DNA of 6,040 bases from Planctomycetota bacterium (GTDB lineage: Bacteria; Planctomycetota; MHYJ01; JACPRB01), in the NCBI GenBank assembly GCA_016200125.1, contig JACQFK010000620.1, positions 1-6,040 of the forward strand, written 5' to 3'. The notes under the pieces are model-generated. The model searched no databases. It saw only the letters and a list, made by a program, of their open reading frames with translations, and was not told the origin of the DNA. Below, piece by piece: positions 1 through 6,040 of this stretch. A program made the translations under genes and the position numbers. Position 1 is the stretch's first letter, and every line of letters starts with the position of its first letter.

Positions 1-57
1 ACCTCCAGGGCTCCTGAACTTTTCCGCCTCCCAGGGCCATTCCCAGGCGTACGATAA

Positions 58-69
58 ACGGTATACCGT
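58..69. promoter_or_regulatory. 12-bp perfect palindrome, candidate operator
   Basis: ACGGTATACCGT is a perfect inverted repeat. Its central GTATAC (61-66) recurs as GTATAC at 68-73, so the stretch is also a short tandem of two GTATAC cores 7 bp apart. Dyads with a GTATAC core are known as operators of some GntR-family repressors, but no regulator gene is visible and that link is inference. It sits just upstream of the PSCyt start, where a bound protein could block transcription. Confidence 0.35.
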
Positions 70-74
70 ATACT
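69..74 (+). promoter_or_regulatory. -10-like hexamer TATACT just before the PSCyt start
   Basis: TATACT matches the sigma-70 -10 consensus at five of six bases. If used, transcription would begin near 80-82, at or next to the ATG at 80, giving a leaderless mRNA. This fits the absence of a convincing Shine-Dalgarno sequence before the gene. There is no good -35 hexamer at 16-18 bp spacing (the 17-bp position reads GGCGTA), so the call is tentative. Confidence 0.3.
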
Positions 75-79
75 GAGTG

Positions 80-2080
80 ATGCTGACCCTGCTGGCGAGC
101 CTCCTGCTGACCGTTCCGGATGACGCGGAACACTTCGAAAAGAAGATCCGTCCCCTCCTCCACGCCACCTGCCTTCCCTGCCACGGCCCCGAGAAGACCA
201 AGGCGGGTCTCCGGTTGGACTCCCGTGCCGCCCTCCTCCGCGGCGGCGATTCCGGCCCCTCGATCAAGGTCGGCGACCCCGACGCCAGCCTCCTCCTCAA
301 GGCGATCCGCCAGACCGATCCCGACCTCGCCATGCCGCCGAAGAAGGCCGGGAAGAAACTCTCGGACGACCAGATCCGCGACTTCGAAAACTGGATCCGC
401 GCGGGAGCGGTCTACCCGGGCGCGTCCGACGCGTCTCCAGCGAATCACTGGGCCTTCCAGCCGGTCGTCGATCCCGGAGCCGGCATCGACGCTCTCTTTC
501 CCTCGAAGGGTCCCGCCGCGGACAAGCGCACGCTGATCCGCCGGGTCACTTACGACCTGACCGGCCTGCCGCCGAGTCCCGAGGAGGTCGAGGCCTTCCT
601 CGCCGATGCGTCGCCCGGGGCCTTCGACACGCTCGTCGAGCGCCTCCTGGCCTCGCCCGCGTACGGCGAGAAGTGGGGCCGCAAGTGGCTCGACCTGGTC
701 CGCTACGCCGACACCGCCGGCGAGAACAGCGACTTTCCGGCGCCCCAGGCCTGGCGCTACCGGAACTGGGTGATCGAGGCTTACAATCGAGACCTTCCCT
801 ACGACGAGTTCCTCCGCGAGCAGCTGGCCGGCGACCTTCTCGAGCATCCCACGAAGGACCAGATCATCGCCACCGGCTACCTCGCCGTCGCCCGCCGTTT
901 CGGACACGACACCGACAAGGACATGCACCTCACCTATGAGGACGTGATCGACACGCTGGGGAAATCGGTCCTCGGGCTCACGATCGGCTGCGCGCGCTGC
1001 CACAACCACAAGTACGACCCCGTCACGACGCGCGACTACTATGCGCTCTACGGGGTCTTCGCCTCCACGCGCTTCCCCTTCCCCGGCTGCGAGGCCAAGC
1101 AGAAGCCGCGCGACCTGGTTCCGCTGCCCGAGACGAAGGACGTCGCCTACGCCGTGATCGACGGCAAGCCCGAGGACGCCCGGCTTCAGAACCGCGGCGA
1201 GCCGACGATGCCCGGCGATCCGGTGCCGCGCCGCAACCTCGAGCTCCTCGGCGGCCAGGCCATCTCGGACGCCAAGGGGAGCGGCCGTCTCGACCTGGCC
1301 CGATGGCTGACCGACCCGCGCAATCCGCTGACCGCGCGGGTCATGGCCAACCGGATCTGGCAGGGCCACTTCGGCCGGGGCCTGGTCGCCACTCCGAGCG
1401 ACTTCGGCACGCGGGGGGCGGCGCCGACCCATCCGCCTCTGCTGGACCACCTCGCCTCCCGCTTCACGGCCGGCGGCTGGAGCGTGAAGGCCCTGCAGCG
1501 CCTCATCCTGAAGAGCGCCGCCTACCAGCGGGCCGACTTCCCCCGGCGGCGCCTCGACGCCGAGGAGATCCGCGACGCGCTGCTGGTCGCGAGCGGCGAC
1601 CTCGACCGCAGCCCCGGCGAAGGCCATCCCTTCCCGCCGGAGAAGGACTGGAAGTTCACCCAGCATGCCCCCTTCAAGGCGGTGTACGAGACGAAGCGCC
1701 GCAGCGTCTACCTGATGACCCAGCGCATCCAGCGCCATCCCTTCCTCGCCCTCTTCGACGGCCCCGACGCGAACGCGAGCACGGCCCAGCGCGACACCAG
1801 CACCGTGCCGACCCAGGCTCTCTACTTCCTGAACGACCCCTTCTTCCACGCCCGCTCTGAGGCCCTCGCGAACCGCCTGCTCCTGCTGCCTCCCGGGGAG
1901 CGCGTGGAGGCCGCGCACCGCGTCTGCTTCCAGCGGGCGGCGAGCGCGGGCGAACACAGGAACGCGGCGGCCTTCCTCGACGCCTACGGGGCCGGGCCCC
2001 GCGCGCCGTCGGAGCTCGCCGTCTGGAGCGCCTACGCGCGGACGCTGATGGGATCGAACGAATTCATCACGGTGGACTGA
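80..2080 (+). CDS. planctomycete-type cytochrome c protein, PSCyt1-PSCyt2-PSD1 (DUF1549/DUF1553)
   Basis: Predicted exported protein of 666 residues with two c-type heme motifs. A short hydrophobic N-terminus (LTLLASLLLTV) acts as a probable signal sequence. PSCyt1 covers about residues 25-110: heme-binding CLPCH at 31-35 and a distal Met-Pro-Pro (M85) that could supply the second heme ligand. PSCyt2 (DUF1549) covers about 135-327 and ends in a second CxxCH, CARCH at 304-308. PSD1 (DUF1553) covers about 400-650, with the typical NPLTARVMANRIWQ and RRRLDAEEIRDALL blocks, and ends in the usual SNEF motif. An in-frame TGA at 74-76 means the start can only be GTG 77 or ATG 80; ATG is preferred. 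The protein is short for its family: the variable region between PSCyt2 and PSD1 is only about 70 residues. It is translated directly ahead of DUF1501. The reaction is unknown; electron transfer outside the cytoplasm during polymer breakdown is a common suggestion. Family assignment is very secure, function is not. Confidence 0.95.
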   Translation: MLTLLASLLLTVPDDAEHFEKKIRPLLHATCLPCHGPEKTKAGLRLDSRAALLRGGDSGPSIKVGDPDASLLLKAIRQTDPDLAMPPKKAGKKLSDDQIRDFENWIRAGAVYPGASDASPANHWAFQPVVDPGAGIDALFPSKGPAADKRTLIRRVTYDLTGLPPSPEEVEAFLADASPGAFDTLVERLLASPAYGEKWGRKWLDLVRYADTAGENSDFPAPQAWRYRNWVIEAYNRDLPYDEFLREQLAGDLLEHPTKDQIIATGYLAVARRFGHDTDKDMHLTYEDVIDTLGKSVLGLTIGCARCHNHKYDPVTTRDYYALYGVFASTRFPFPGCEAKQKPRDLVPLPETKDVAYAVIDGKPEDARLQNRGEPTMPGDPVPRRNLELLGGQAISDAKGSGRLDLARWLTDPRNPLTARVMANRIWQGHFGRGLVATPSDFGTRGAAPTHPPLLDHLASRFTAGGWSVKALQRLILKSAAYQRADFPRRRLDAEEIRDALLVASGDLDRSPGEGHPFPPEKDWKFTQHAPFKAVYETKRRSVYLMTQRIQRHPFLALFDGPDANASTAQRDTSTVPTQALYFLNDPFFHARSEALANRLLLLPPGERVEAAHRVCFQRAASAGEHRNAAAFLDAYGAGPRAPSELAVWSAYARTLMGSNEFITVD

Positions 2081-2082
2081 CG

Positions 2083-3489
2083 ATGAGCGACTGCGATTGC
2101 ACCCGGCGCTCCTTCGTTCGCTCCCTGGCGGCGGGCTCCGCGCTGCTGCCGGGCCTCGTCGCGCGCCTGCTGGCCGACGACGCCCGCACGGGGGACGATC
2201 AGCTGGCGCCGAAGCAGCCGCACTTCCCGGGCAAGGCGCAGCGCGTCATCATGGTCTACCTGAGCGGAGGCGTCTCCCACATCGACTCCTTCGACCCGAA
2301 GCCCAGGCTCTTCGCCGACCACGGGAAGCAGATCGTCGCCGATCACCCCGAGATCAAGAACCGTCCGGGCTACGAGAAGATCTTCCTCAAGCGGCCGCAG
2401 TGGGACTTCGCCCGCCACGGGGACTCGGGCACGGAAGTGAGCTCGCTCTTCCCGCACATGGCGGGCTGCGTCGACGACCTTGCGCTGATCCGCTCGATGC
2501 ACACGTCGCACTCGAACCACTTCAACGCGACGCTCGGCATCCACACGGGATCCTTCACGGTGGCTCGGCCCAGCATGGGCGCCTGGGTGAGCTACGGACT
2601 GGGGACCGAGAACCGCAACCTGCCGTCCTTCATGGTGCTCGCCCCCCAGACCCCCTATGCGGGGACGCAGGTCTGGGCGTCGGACTTCCTGCCCGCGGAG
2701 CATCAGGGCACCCGCGTGGTGCCGGGCGCGGAGCCGATCGCCAACATGAAGCGCCGGGCGGCCACGCCGCGGCTGCAGGACCTGGAGCTCGCCGCGCTCC
2801 GCGAGCGCAACGCCGAGCACCTGGCGGCCCGCGCGGGCGACCCGATCCTCAGCGCCCGGATCCGCTCCTTCGAGACCGCCGCCGGCATGCAGCTCGAGGC
2901 GCCCGACGCCTTCGATCTCTCGAAGGAGAGCGACGAGACGCTCGCCCTCTACGGCCTGAAGCGGGGCCAGGCGACCGGCTTCGGCTGGCAGTGCCTCGTG
3001 GCTCGGCGCCTTTCCGAGCGCGGCGTCCGCTTCATCGAACTGATCGACACCGGCTCCAGCGGCAACTGGGACTCGCACGGCGACATGATGGACCACGCCC
3101 GGCTGGCGAAGAACGTCGACCGTCCGATCGCGGGCCTGCTCCGCGACCTGAAGCGGCGGGGGATGCTGGAGGACACGCTGGTCATCTGGACGACGGAGTT
3201 CGGCCGCACGCCCTTCAACAGCAGCGCCGACCACAAGGGGCGCGAGCATCACAACTGGGCCTTCAGCTCCTGGCTCGCCGGCGCCGGCGTCAAGGCGGGG
3301 ATCGTGCACGGCGAGACGGACGAGTACGGCCTGAAGGTCGTGAAGGACGGCGTCCACGTCCACGACTTCCACGCGACGATCCTGCACCTGATGGGCTTCG
3401 ACCACACGAAGCTCACCTTCCGCCACAGCGGCCGCGACTACCGCCTGACCGACGTCCGCGGCGAGATCGTCCGGCCGCTGCTGGCCTGA
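2083..3489 (+). CDS. DUF1501 protein, Tat-exported, alkaline-phosphatase/sulfatase-superfamily fold
   Basis: A 468-residue protein of normal family length. The N-terminus carries a twin-arginine signal, TRRSFVR at residues 7-13, followed by a hydrophobic stretch to about residue 31, so it is probably exported folded, perhaps with metal bound. The conserved DUF1501 blocks are all present: GGVSHIDSFDPKP (about 62-74), NWDSHGD (328-334), TTEFGRTP (370-377), GREHHN (386-391) and HVHDFHAT (425-432). These Asp and His residues correspond to the metal-site pattern of the alkaline-phosphatase/sulfatase superfamily, to which DUF1501 is related. The start is 2 nt after the PSCyt stop with only a weak GGTGG 7 nt upstream, which points to translational coupling. 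Fused-pathway partners are unknown and the substrate has not been established; a hydrolase acting on phosphate or sulfate esters is an inference from fold. Nothing is truncated or mutated in the visible motifs. Confidence 0.95.
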   Translation: MSDCDCTRRSFVRSLAAGSALLPGLVARLLADDARTGDDQLAPKQPHFPGKAQRVIMVYLSGGVSHIDSFDPKPRLFADHGKQIVADHPEIKNRPGYEKIFLKRPQWDFARHGDSGTEVSSLFPHMAGCVDDLALIRSMHTSHSNHFNATLGIHTGSFTVARPSMGAWVSYGLGTENRNLPSFMVLAPQTPYAGTQVWASDFLPAEHQGTRVVPGAEPIANMKRRAATPRLQDLELAALRERNAEHLAARAGDPILSARIRSFETAAGMQLEAPDAFDLSKESDETLALYGLKRGQATGFGWQCLVARRLSERGVRFIELIDTGSSGNWDSHGDMMDHARLAKNVDRPIAGLLRDLKRRGMLEDTLVIWTTEFGRTPFNSSADHKGREHHNWAFSSWLAGAGVKAGIVHGETDEYGLKVVKDGVHVHDFHATILHLMGFDHTKLTFRHSGRDYRLTDVRGEIVRPLLA

Positions 3490-3501
3490 GAGATCGCCCG
3501 C

Positions 3502-4680
3502 CTAGAAGCCGCCCGTGCCCTGCGGAGCGCCCACCCCGGTGACGAAATCCCAGCCGGCCGTGCAGGGGAAGCCGTTGCCTCCCGTCGTGATGTCGCGGAA
3601 GTTGGCGCTGCCGAGGCCGGCGTAGATCGCCGCCAGCAGGAGGGATGTGTTGGCGTAGGTCTTCCCGCTCAGGTTCATCATGCCGGCGAGGCAGGGAGCC
3701 GACACGCTCGTGCCTCCGAAGACCTGCCACGTGGAAGAGCCGTTCTGCAGGGGGGCGTAGACGGCGACGCCCGTGTAGGGGTCGGCGTCGGAAGCGATGT
3801 CCGGCACGCAGCGCTTTCCACCGGCGATGCCGGCGAGGGCGCCCTGCCAGCCGGGAGCGGCCTCGTAGGCGCTCAGGCCGCCGCCCCCGCCGCTCCAGCC
3901 CGACTCGCCGACGAAGGCTCCGGTTGCATCGGTCGCCACGCTGGTGCCGCCGGCCGCCACGACGTAGGGGGAGACCGAGGGGTAGCAGGTCTTGCCGCCC
4001 GCGTCGCCGCTGGAGGCGAAGAAGGCCGGGCCGTCCACGTTGAAGTGGTAGTCGTAGTTCGCCTCGCTCGAGAACTCGCTGCCGCCCCAGCTCATCGAGA
4101 CCTGCTGGACGCCGGGGTATGTCTTTGCCAGGTCCACGGCCGCGAGCAGATCGCCGAAGCTGTTGGACTGGGCCTCGACGAGGAGGATCTTCGCGCTCGG
4201 CGCCATGGCGTGCGCCCACTGGACGTCCAGCGCCGCCTCCTGCGACCAGCCGGTGTTGCTCCGGGGCTTCCTCTTCCCCTGGAAGATCACCTGGAACACC
4301 GCGTTCGTCGAGAGCGCGGCGCTGGTGGACGGCTCGGTCGGCAGGCCGAACATCGTGGAGAAGACGTTGAAGTCCCGCAGGGCGTTGGGGTAGTCATAGG
4401 CGTCGACGATGGCGATGACGCCCTGGCCGCCGCTCGAGGCGAGACCGTAGAAACTGCGCAGCTGGGCGGGGGTCATGCCGCCCTTGGGGCCGAGTCCGCC
4501 CTCGGGACGGGCCACGACCCGGTGGTTCGTGTGCGCGCGATGGCCGACGTCGGAGGCATCCTCGAGCGTCGAGTCGGGCACGAGGATCTCGGGGCGGCCC
4601 TGCTCCTGGGCTTTCAGGGGGGACGGCGGTGCCGCGAAGATCAACGTCAGGGCGAACGCGAAGCCGGCGCGCTGAAGCAT
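3502..4680 (-). CDS. secreted S53 family peptidase (sedolisin/kumamolisin-like)
   Basis: Predicted extracellular serine-carboxyl endopeptidase of 392 residues. Residues 1-24 form a Sec signal peptide (MLQR, then a hydrophobic core, cleavage after LKA). The catalytic domain runs from MTPAQLRSFYGL (69-80) to the C-terminus. The S53 tetrad is complete: E148 and D152 in QEAALD, oxyanion Asp D226 in SSGDAGG, and nucleophile S325 in GGTSVSAP. The C-terminal calcium-site pattern is also present, D363-I364 followed by the glycine loop and GWDFVTG (376-382). Only about 44 residues separate the signal peptide from the catalytic core, so the usual activation prodomain of about 170 residues is missing. 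Some short S53 proteins of bacteria share this build. The start at 4680 is preferred to the ATG at 4734 because it gives a clean signal peptide, follows a purine-rich ribosome site, and lies downstream of a promoter that overlaps the longer start. It converges on DUF1501 and lies 110 nt after the hydrolase gene. Confidence 0.93.
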   Translation of the reverse strand: MLQRAGFAFALTLIFAAPPSPLKAQEQGRPEILVPDSTLEDASDVGHRAHTNHRVVARPEGGLGPKGGMTPAQLRSFYGLASSGGQGVIAIVDAYDYPNALRDFNVFSTMFGLPTEPSTSAALSTNAVFQVIFQGKRKPRSNTGWSQEAALDVQWAHAMAPSAKILLVEAQSNSFGDLLAAVDLAKTYPGVQQVSMSWGGSEFSSEANYDYHFNVDGPAFFASSGDAGGKTCYPSVSPYVVAAGGTSVATDATGAFVGESGWSGGGGGLSAYEAAPGWQGALAGIAGGKRCVPDIASDADPYTGVAVYAPLQNGSSTWQVFGGTSVSAPCLAGMMNLSGKTYANTSLLLAAIYAGLGSANFRDITTGGNGFPCTAGWDFVTGVGAPQGTGGF

Positions 4681-4688
4681 AGGAAGAT

Positions 4689-4697
4689 CCCTCTCCT
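4689..4697 (-). promoter_or_regulatory. ribosome binding site that decides the S53 peptidase start
   Basis: Read on the minus strand, AGGAGAGGG lies 8 nt before the ATG at 4680. It is the best Shine-Dalgarno match next to any start in the window. It supports the 392-residue form over the upstream ATG at 4734. Confidence 0.65.
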
Positions 4698-4724
4698 CGA
4701 ACCCAATCCCGTGAAGACCGGCCC

Positions 4725-4753
4725 ATGATGGCATCTACCCATATGGGTGTCAA
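4725..4753 (-). promoter_or_regulatory. sigma-70-type promoter for the S53 peptidase gene
   Basis: On the minus strand a perfect -35 TTGACA (4753-4748) is followed after exactly 17 bp by CATCAT (4730-4725), which matches the -10 consensus TATAAT at four of six bases. Transcription would begin near 4718, leaving an untranslated leader of about 38 nt that contains the ribosome binding site. This suggests the peptidase is transcribed independently of the upstream hydrolase gene. The -10 is imperfect, and Planctomycetota promoter rules are not well known. Confidence 0.5.
4737..4748. promoter_or_regulatory. 12-bp perfect palindrome in the promoter spacer, candidate operator
   Basis: ACCCATATGGGT is a perfect inverted repeat lying between the -35 and -10 of the peptidase promoter and sharing one base with the -35. 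A dimeric regulator bound here would directly control polymerase. The half-site differs from that of the palindrome at 58-69, so a common regulator is unlikely. The regulator cannot be named from this window. Confidence 0.4.
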
Positions 4754-4790
4754 ACGCATTCTGGCGTCCGGGGATGCGGCGAGGAGGTCT

Positions 4791-6040
4791 TCAGGGCTTC
4801 GCCTCCAGGACGAGGTTTTTCTCGGCTCCCGCCTTCCGGTAGGCCGCGCGGGCCGGCGCGTAGATCTCCTCGAGCTCGGCCTGCGACAGGGGCTTTCCGG
4901 CCGCGTCGACCGGGCCGCGGATCGTGAGGGGCCGCGGCGCGACCGCGGCGGCGAGATCCGGGAAGTCGTAGTTCTTCAGCGCGCCCGGCACGACGTTTGA
5001 AAGCTGCCCCTTCGAGACGGGCGTGCGGGCGACCGAGGCCCAGGAGACCAGCATCCCCTCGAGGGTCACTTCGACGATCCGCTCATCCAGCGCCGCCGCA
5101 TGGAGCACGACCGGGGCGGCCGTTCCGCTGCCGATCGCGTGGACGCGCTTCCCATGATCCACGAAGGGCGCGAGGTCGCGAAGCCGCTGGGCGAGCAGCG
5201 GACGGTCGAGGTGCATCGCCAGGAACGACTCCTTGAAGTCGGAGCCCGCGGTCTCGCCGAGGCCGCGGAGGTCGAGTGCTTCGACCCGATGTCCCGCCTG
5301 GGCCAGGCGCTCGACGGGGCCGCCTTTGGCGCAGGCCGACGCCTTCCCCTCCCCCGACGCCACCACGATCATCGGTCCCTCCTTGGGTTCCGACGGCGTG
5401 AACACGAGATAGGGGATCTTCATCCCGGGATCGGTCTCCACGACGGCCTTCGTCACGCGGCAGCGGTCCCGCTGGATCCAGGTGGGGTCGATCTGCGGCT
5501 CGCCGGCGCTTCCTCGTGCTCCGATTTTCTTCCGGAGCTCCTCCACGGACAGTTTCGGGCGGGCGGCCGAGAGTTCCCTCTCGCGCGCGGCGATGAGATC
5601 GAAGGCGGACTTCCCCTGGAGCGCGCTCAGGACCTGGCCGGTCTCGCTGCAGTGGAGGTCCGCGTCCTTCTCGATCGGAAAGGCCGGCTCGACGATCGCG
5701 TCGTCGATGCCCAGGAGCCAGCGGCGCATCCAGCGGACCGCCCCCTCGCGGTGCATCTTCGGGTACCCGTGGGGCATGTCGAACTCGGCCAGGTCCACGG
5801 CCTCGGCGCGGCCGAGGATCCCGTAGGCGCGCTTCGCCTCGCGGAACGAGGTCCAGGCGCCCTGGATGTCGAAGAAGTCGCGGGTCCCGGTCAGGAGGAG
5901 CGTGGGCTTGGGCGCGCGCATCGTGACGTAGTCGGCATGCTCCATCCCGAAGGCGACCTGGCCGGGGATGTTCTGCTCGGCGTCCTGCGGCCCGAGGGTC
6001 GCGAAGAGGCGCTCGAGGCTGGTGACGTAGCAGGAGGGCG
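4791..6040 (-). CDS. alpha/beta-hydrolase, acetylxylan-esterase-like, two-domain (5' end outside window)
   Basis: The frame stays open to the right edge, so the internal ATG at 5945 is not the start: 31 more codons upstream (PSCYVTSLERLFATLGPQDA...) continue recognised family sequence. About 415 C-terminal residues are visible. The first hydrolase domain is represented by its end: the likely catalytic acid in GTRDFFD (codon 5877-5879), and the catalytic His in MPHGYPK (codon 5769-5771), then the closing helix RWMRRWLLG. The Ser nucleophile would lie in the missing part. After a helical linker a second alpha/beta-hydrolase-like domain follows (from about DPGMKIPYLVF to the end). Its expected nucleophile elbow reads IGSGTAAP instead of GxSxG, so it may be catalytically inactive. 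Related planctomycete proteins are usually annotated as acetylxylan esterases or plain hydrolases and are generally secreted, which would fit removal of acetyl groups from polysaccharide. The substrate is unproven. It is followed after 110 nt by the peptidase gene. Confidence 0.88.
   Translation of the reverse strand, partial: PSCYVTSLERLFATLGPQDAEQNIPGQVAFGMEHADYVTMRAPKPTLLLTGTRDFFDIQGAWTSFREAKRAYGILGRAEAVDLAEFDMPHGYPKMHREGAVRWMRRWLLGIDDAIVEPAFPIEKDADLHCSETGQVLSALQGKSAFDLIAARERELSAARPKLSVEELRKKIGARGSAGEPQIDPTWIQRDRCRVTKAVVETDPGMKIPYLVFTPSEPKEGPMIVVASGEGKASACAKGGPVERLAQAGHRVEALDLRGLGETAGSDFKESFLAMHLDRPLLAQRLRDLAPFVDHGKRVHAIGSGTAAPVVLHAAALDERIVEVTLEGMLVSWASVARTPVSKGQLSNVVPGALKNYDFPDLAAAVAPRPLTIRGPVDAAGKPLSQAELEEIYAPARAAYRKAGAEKNLVLEAKP

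Larger units (their letters stand above)
2..76 (+). other. possible 3' end of an upstream gene (weak)
   Basis: This frame is open from the left edge to a TGA at 74-76 and would encode 24 residues ending in DKRYTVY. The TGA directly abuts the GTG/ATG start of the next gene, an arrangement often seen inside operons. Against it, only about two thirds of its codons end in G or C, lower than in the clear genes here, the peptide is too short to recognise, and a palindrome plus a -10-like hexamer fall inside it. The other two plus-strand frames stop at 17 and 57. It could equally be non-coding leader. Confidence 0.2.

Noticed and set aside
1..40. Possible divergent minus-strand gene starting at ATG 40-38
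   Set aside because: Only 13 codons are visible before the window edge, with no convincing ribosome site and no recognisable sequence.
2032..3426. 464-codon open frame antisense to the DUF1501 gene
   Set aside because: Its product is a low-complexity mix of Val, Arg, Leu, Ala, His and Asp with no recognisable motif. Strong G/C third-position bias removes stop codons from this antisense frame, and the sense strand carries an unmistakable conserved protein.
2097..3542. 481-codon open frame on the plus strand overlapping DUF1501
   Set aside because: Extremely Arg/Pro/Ala-rich translation typical of an out-of-frame reading of high-GC coding DNA; no conserved segment.
3413..4219. 268-codon minus-strand frame inside the peptidase gene
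   Set aside because: Arg/Gly-rich shadow in a different frame from the peptidase, whose catalytic tetrad fixes the true frame.
4045..4728. 227-codon plus-strand frame opposite the peptidase
   Set aside because: Antisense shadow with no family signature; it also runs across the peptidase ribosome site and leader.
4681..4734. Longer peptidase start at the ATG at 4734
   Set aside because: It would put 18 mostly non-hydrophobic residues ahead of a clean signal peptide, and the ATG lies inside the predicted promoter upstream of the likely transcription start.
4754..4790. Possible terminator after the hydrolase gene
   Set aside because: The best inverted repeat (GCATC/GACGC on the minus strand) has a mismatch in a 5-bp stem and no T-run follows it.
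5943..5945. ATG at 5945 as the start of the hydrolase
   Set aside because: The frame continues upstream to the window edge and encodes recognisable family sequence, so this Met is internal (FGMEHADY).

Overview
The window looks like chromosomal DNA from a high-GC member of the Planctomycetota or a close PVC relative. The strongest evidence is the adjacent pair of a planctomycete-type cytochrome c protein (PSCyt1-PSCyt2-PSD1, also called DUF1549/DUF1553) and a twin-arginine DUF1501 protein. This pair is greatly expanded in that phylum. Codon third positions are strongly G/C-biased throughout, which also produces long meaningless open frames on the wrong strand. Assignment below phylum level is not possible from the sequence.

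Layout: positions 1-76 hold a short leader with a perfect 12-bp palindrome and a -10-like hexamer, or possibly the tail of an upstream gene. Positions 77-3489 carry a two-gene plus-strand operon: the di-heme-motif PSCyt protein, then 2 nt later the DUF1501 protein. Only 12 nt further on, the minus-strand block converges on it. That block holds a secreted S53 (sedolisin/kumamolisin-like) serine-carboxyl peptidase (3502-4680) with a recognisable promoter of its own (4725-4753, minus), and upstream of it a large alpha/beta-hydrolase of the acetylxylan-esterase-like type (4791-6040, minus). The 5' part of the hydrolase lies beyond the right edge of the window.

How they may work together: the PSCyt protein, the DUF1501 protein and the peptidase each carry an N-terminal export signal (Sec-like, Tat and Sec respectively). 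The hydrolase N-terminus is not visible, but members of its family are usually exported. A shared theme of degrading polymers outside the cytoplasm is a reasonable inference, not something the sequence proves. The PSCyt/DUF1501 pair has no settled biochemical role; its translational coupling here argues that the two products act together. I see no RNA genes, mobile elements, CRISPR arrays or convincing intrinsic terminators, and no stretch over 300 bases without a gene. I did not find a clearly new multi-gene system. The most notable points are the unusually compact PSCyt protein, the peptidase lacking a propeptide domain, and 12-bp palindromes placed at both visible promoters.
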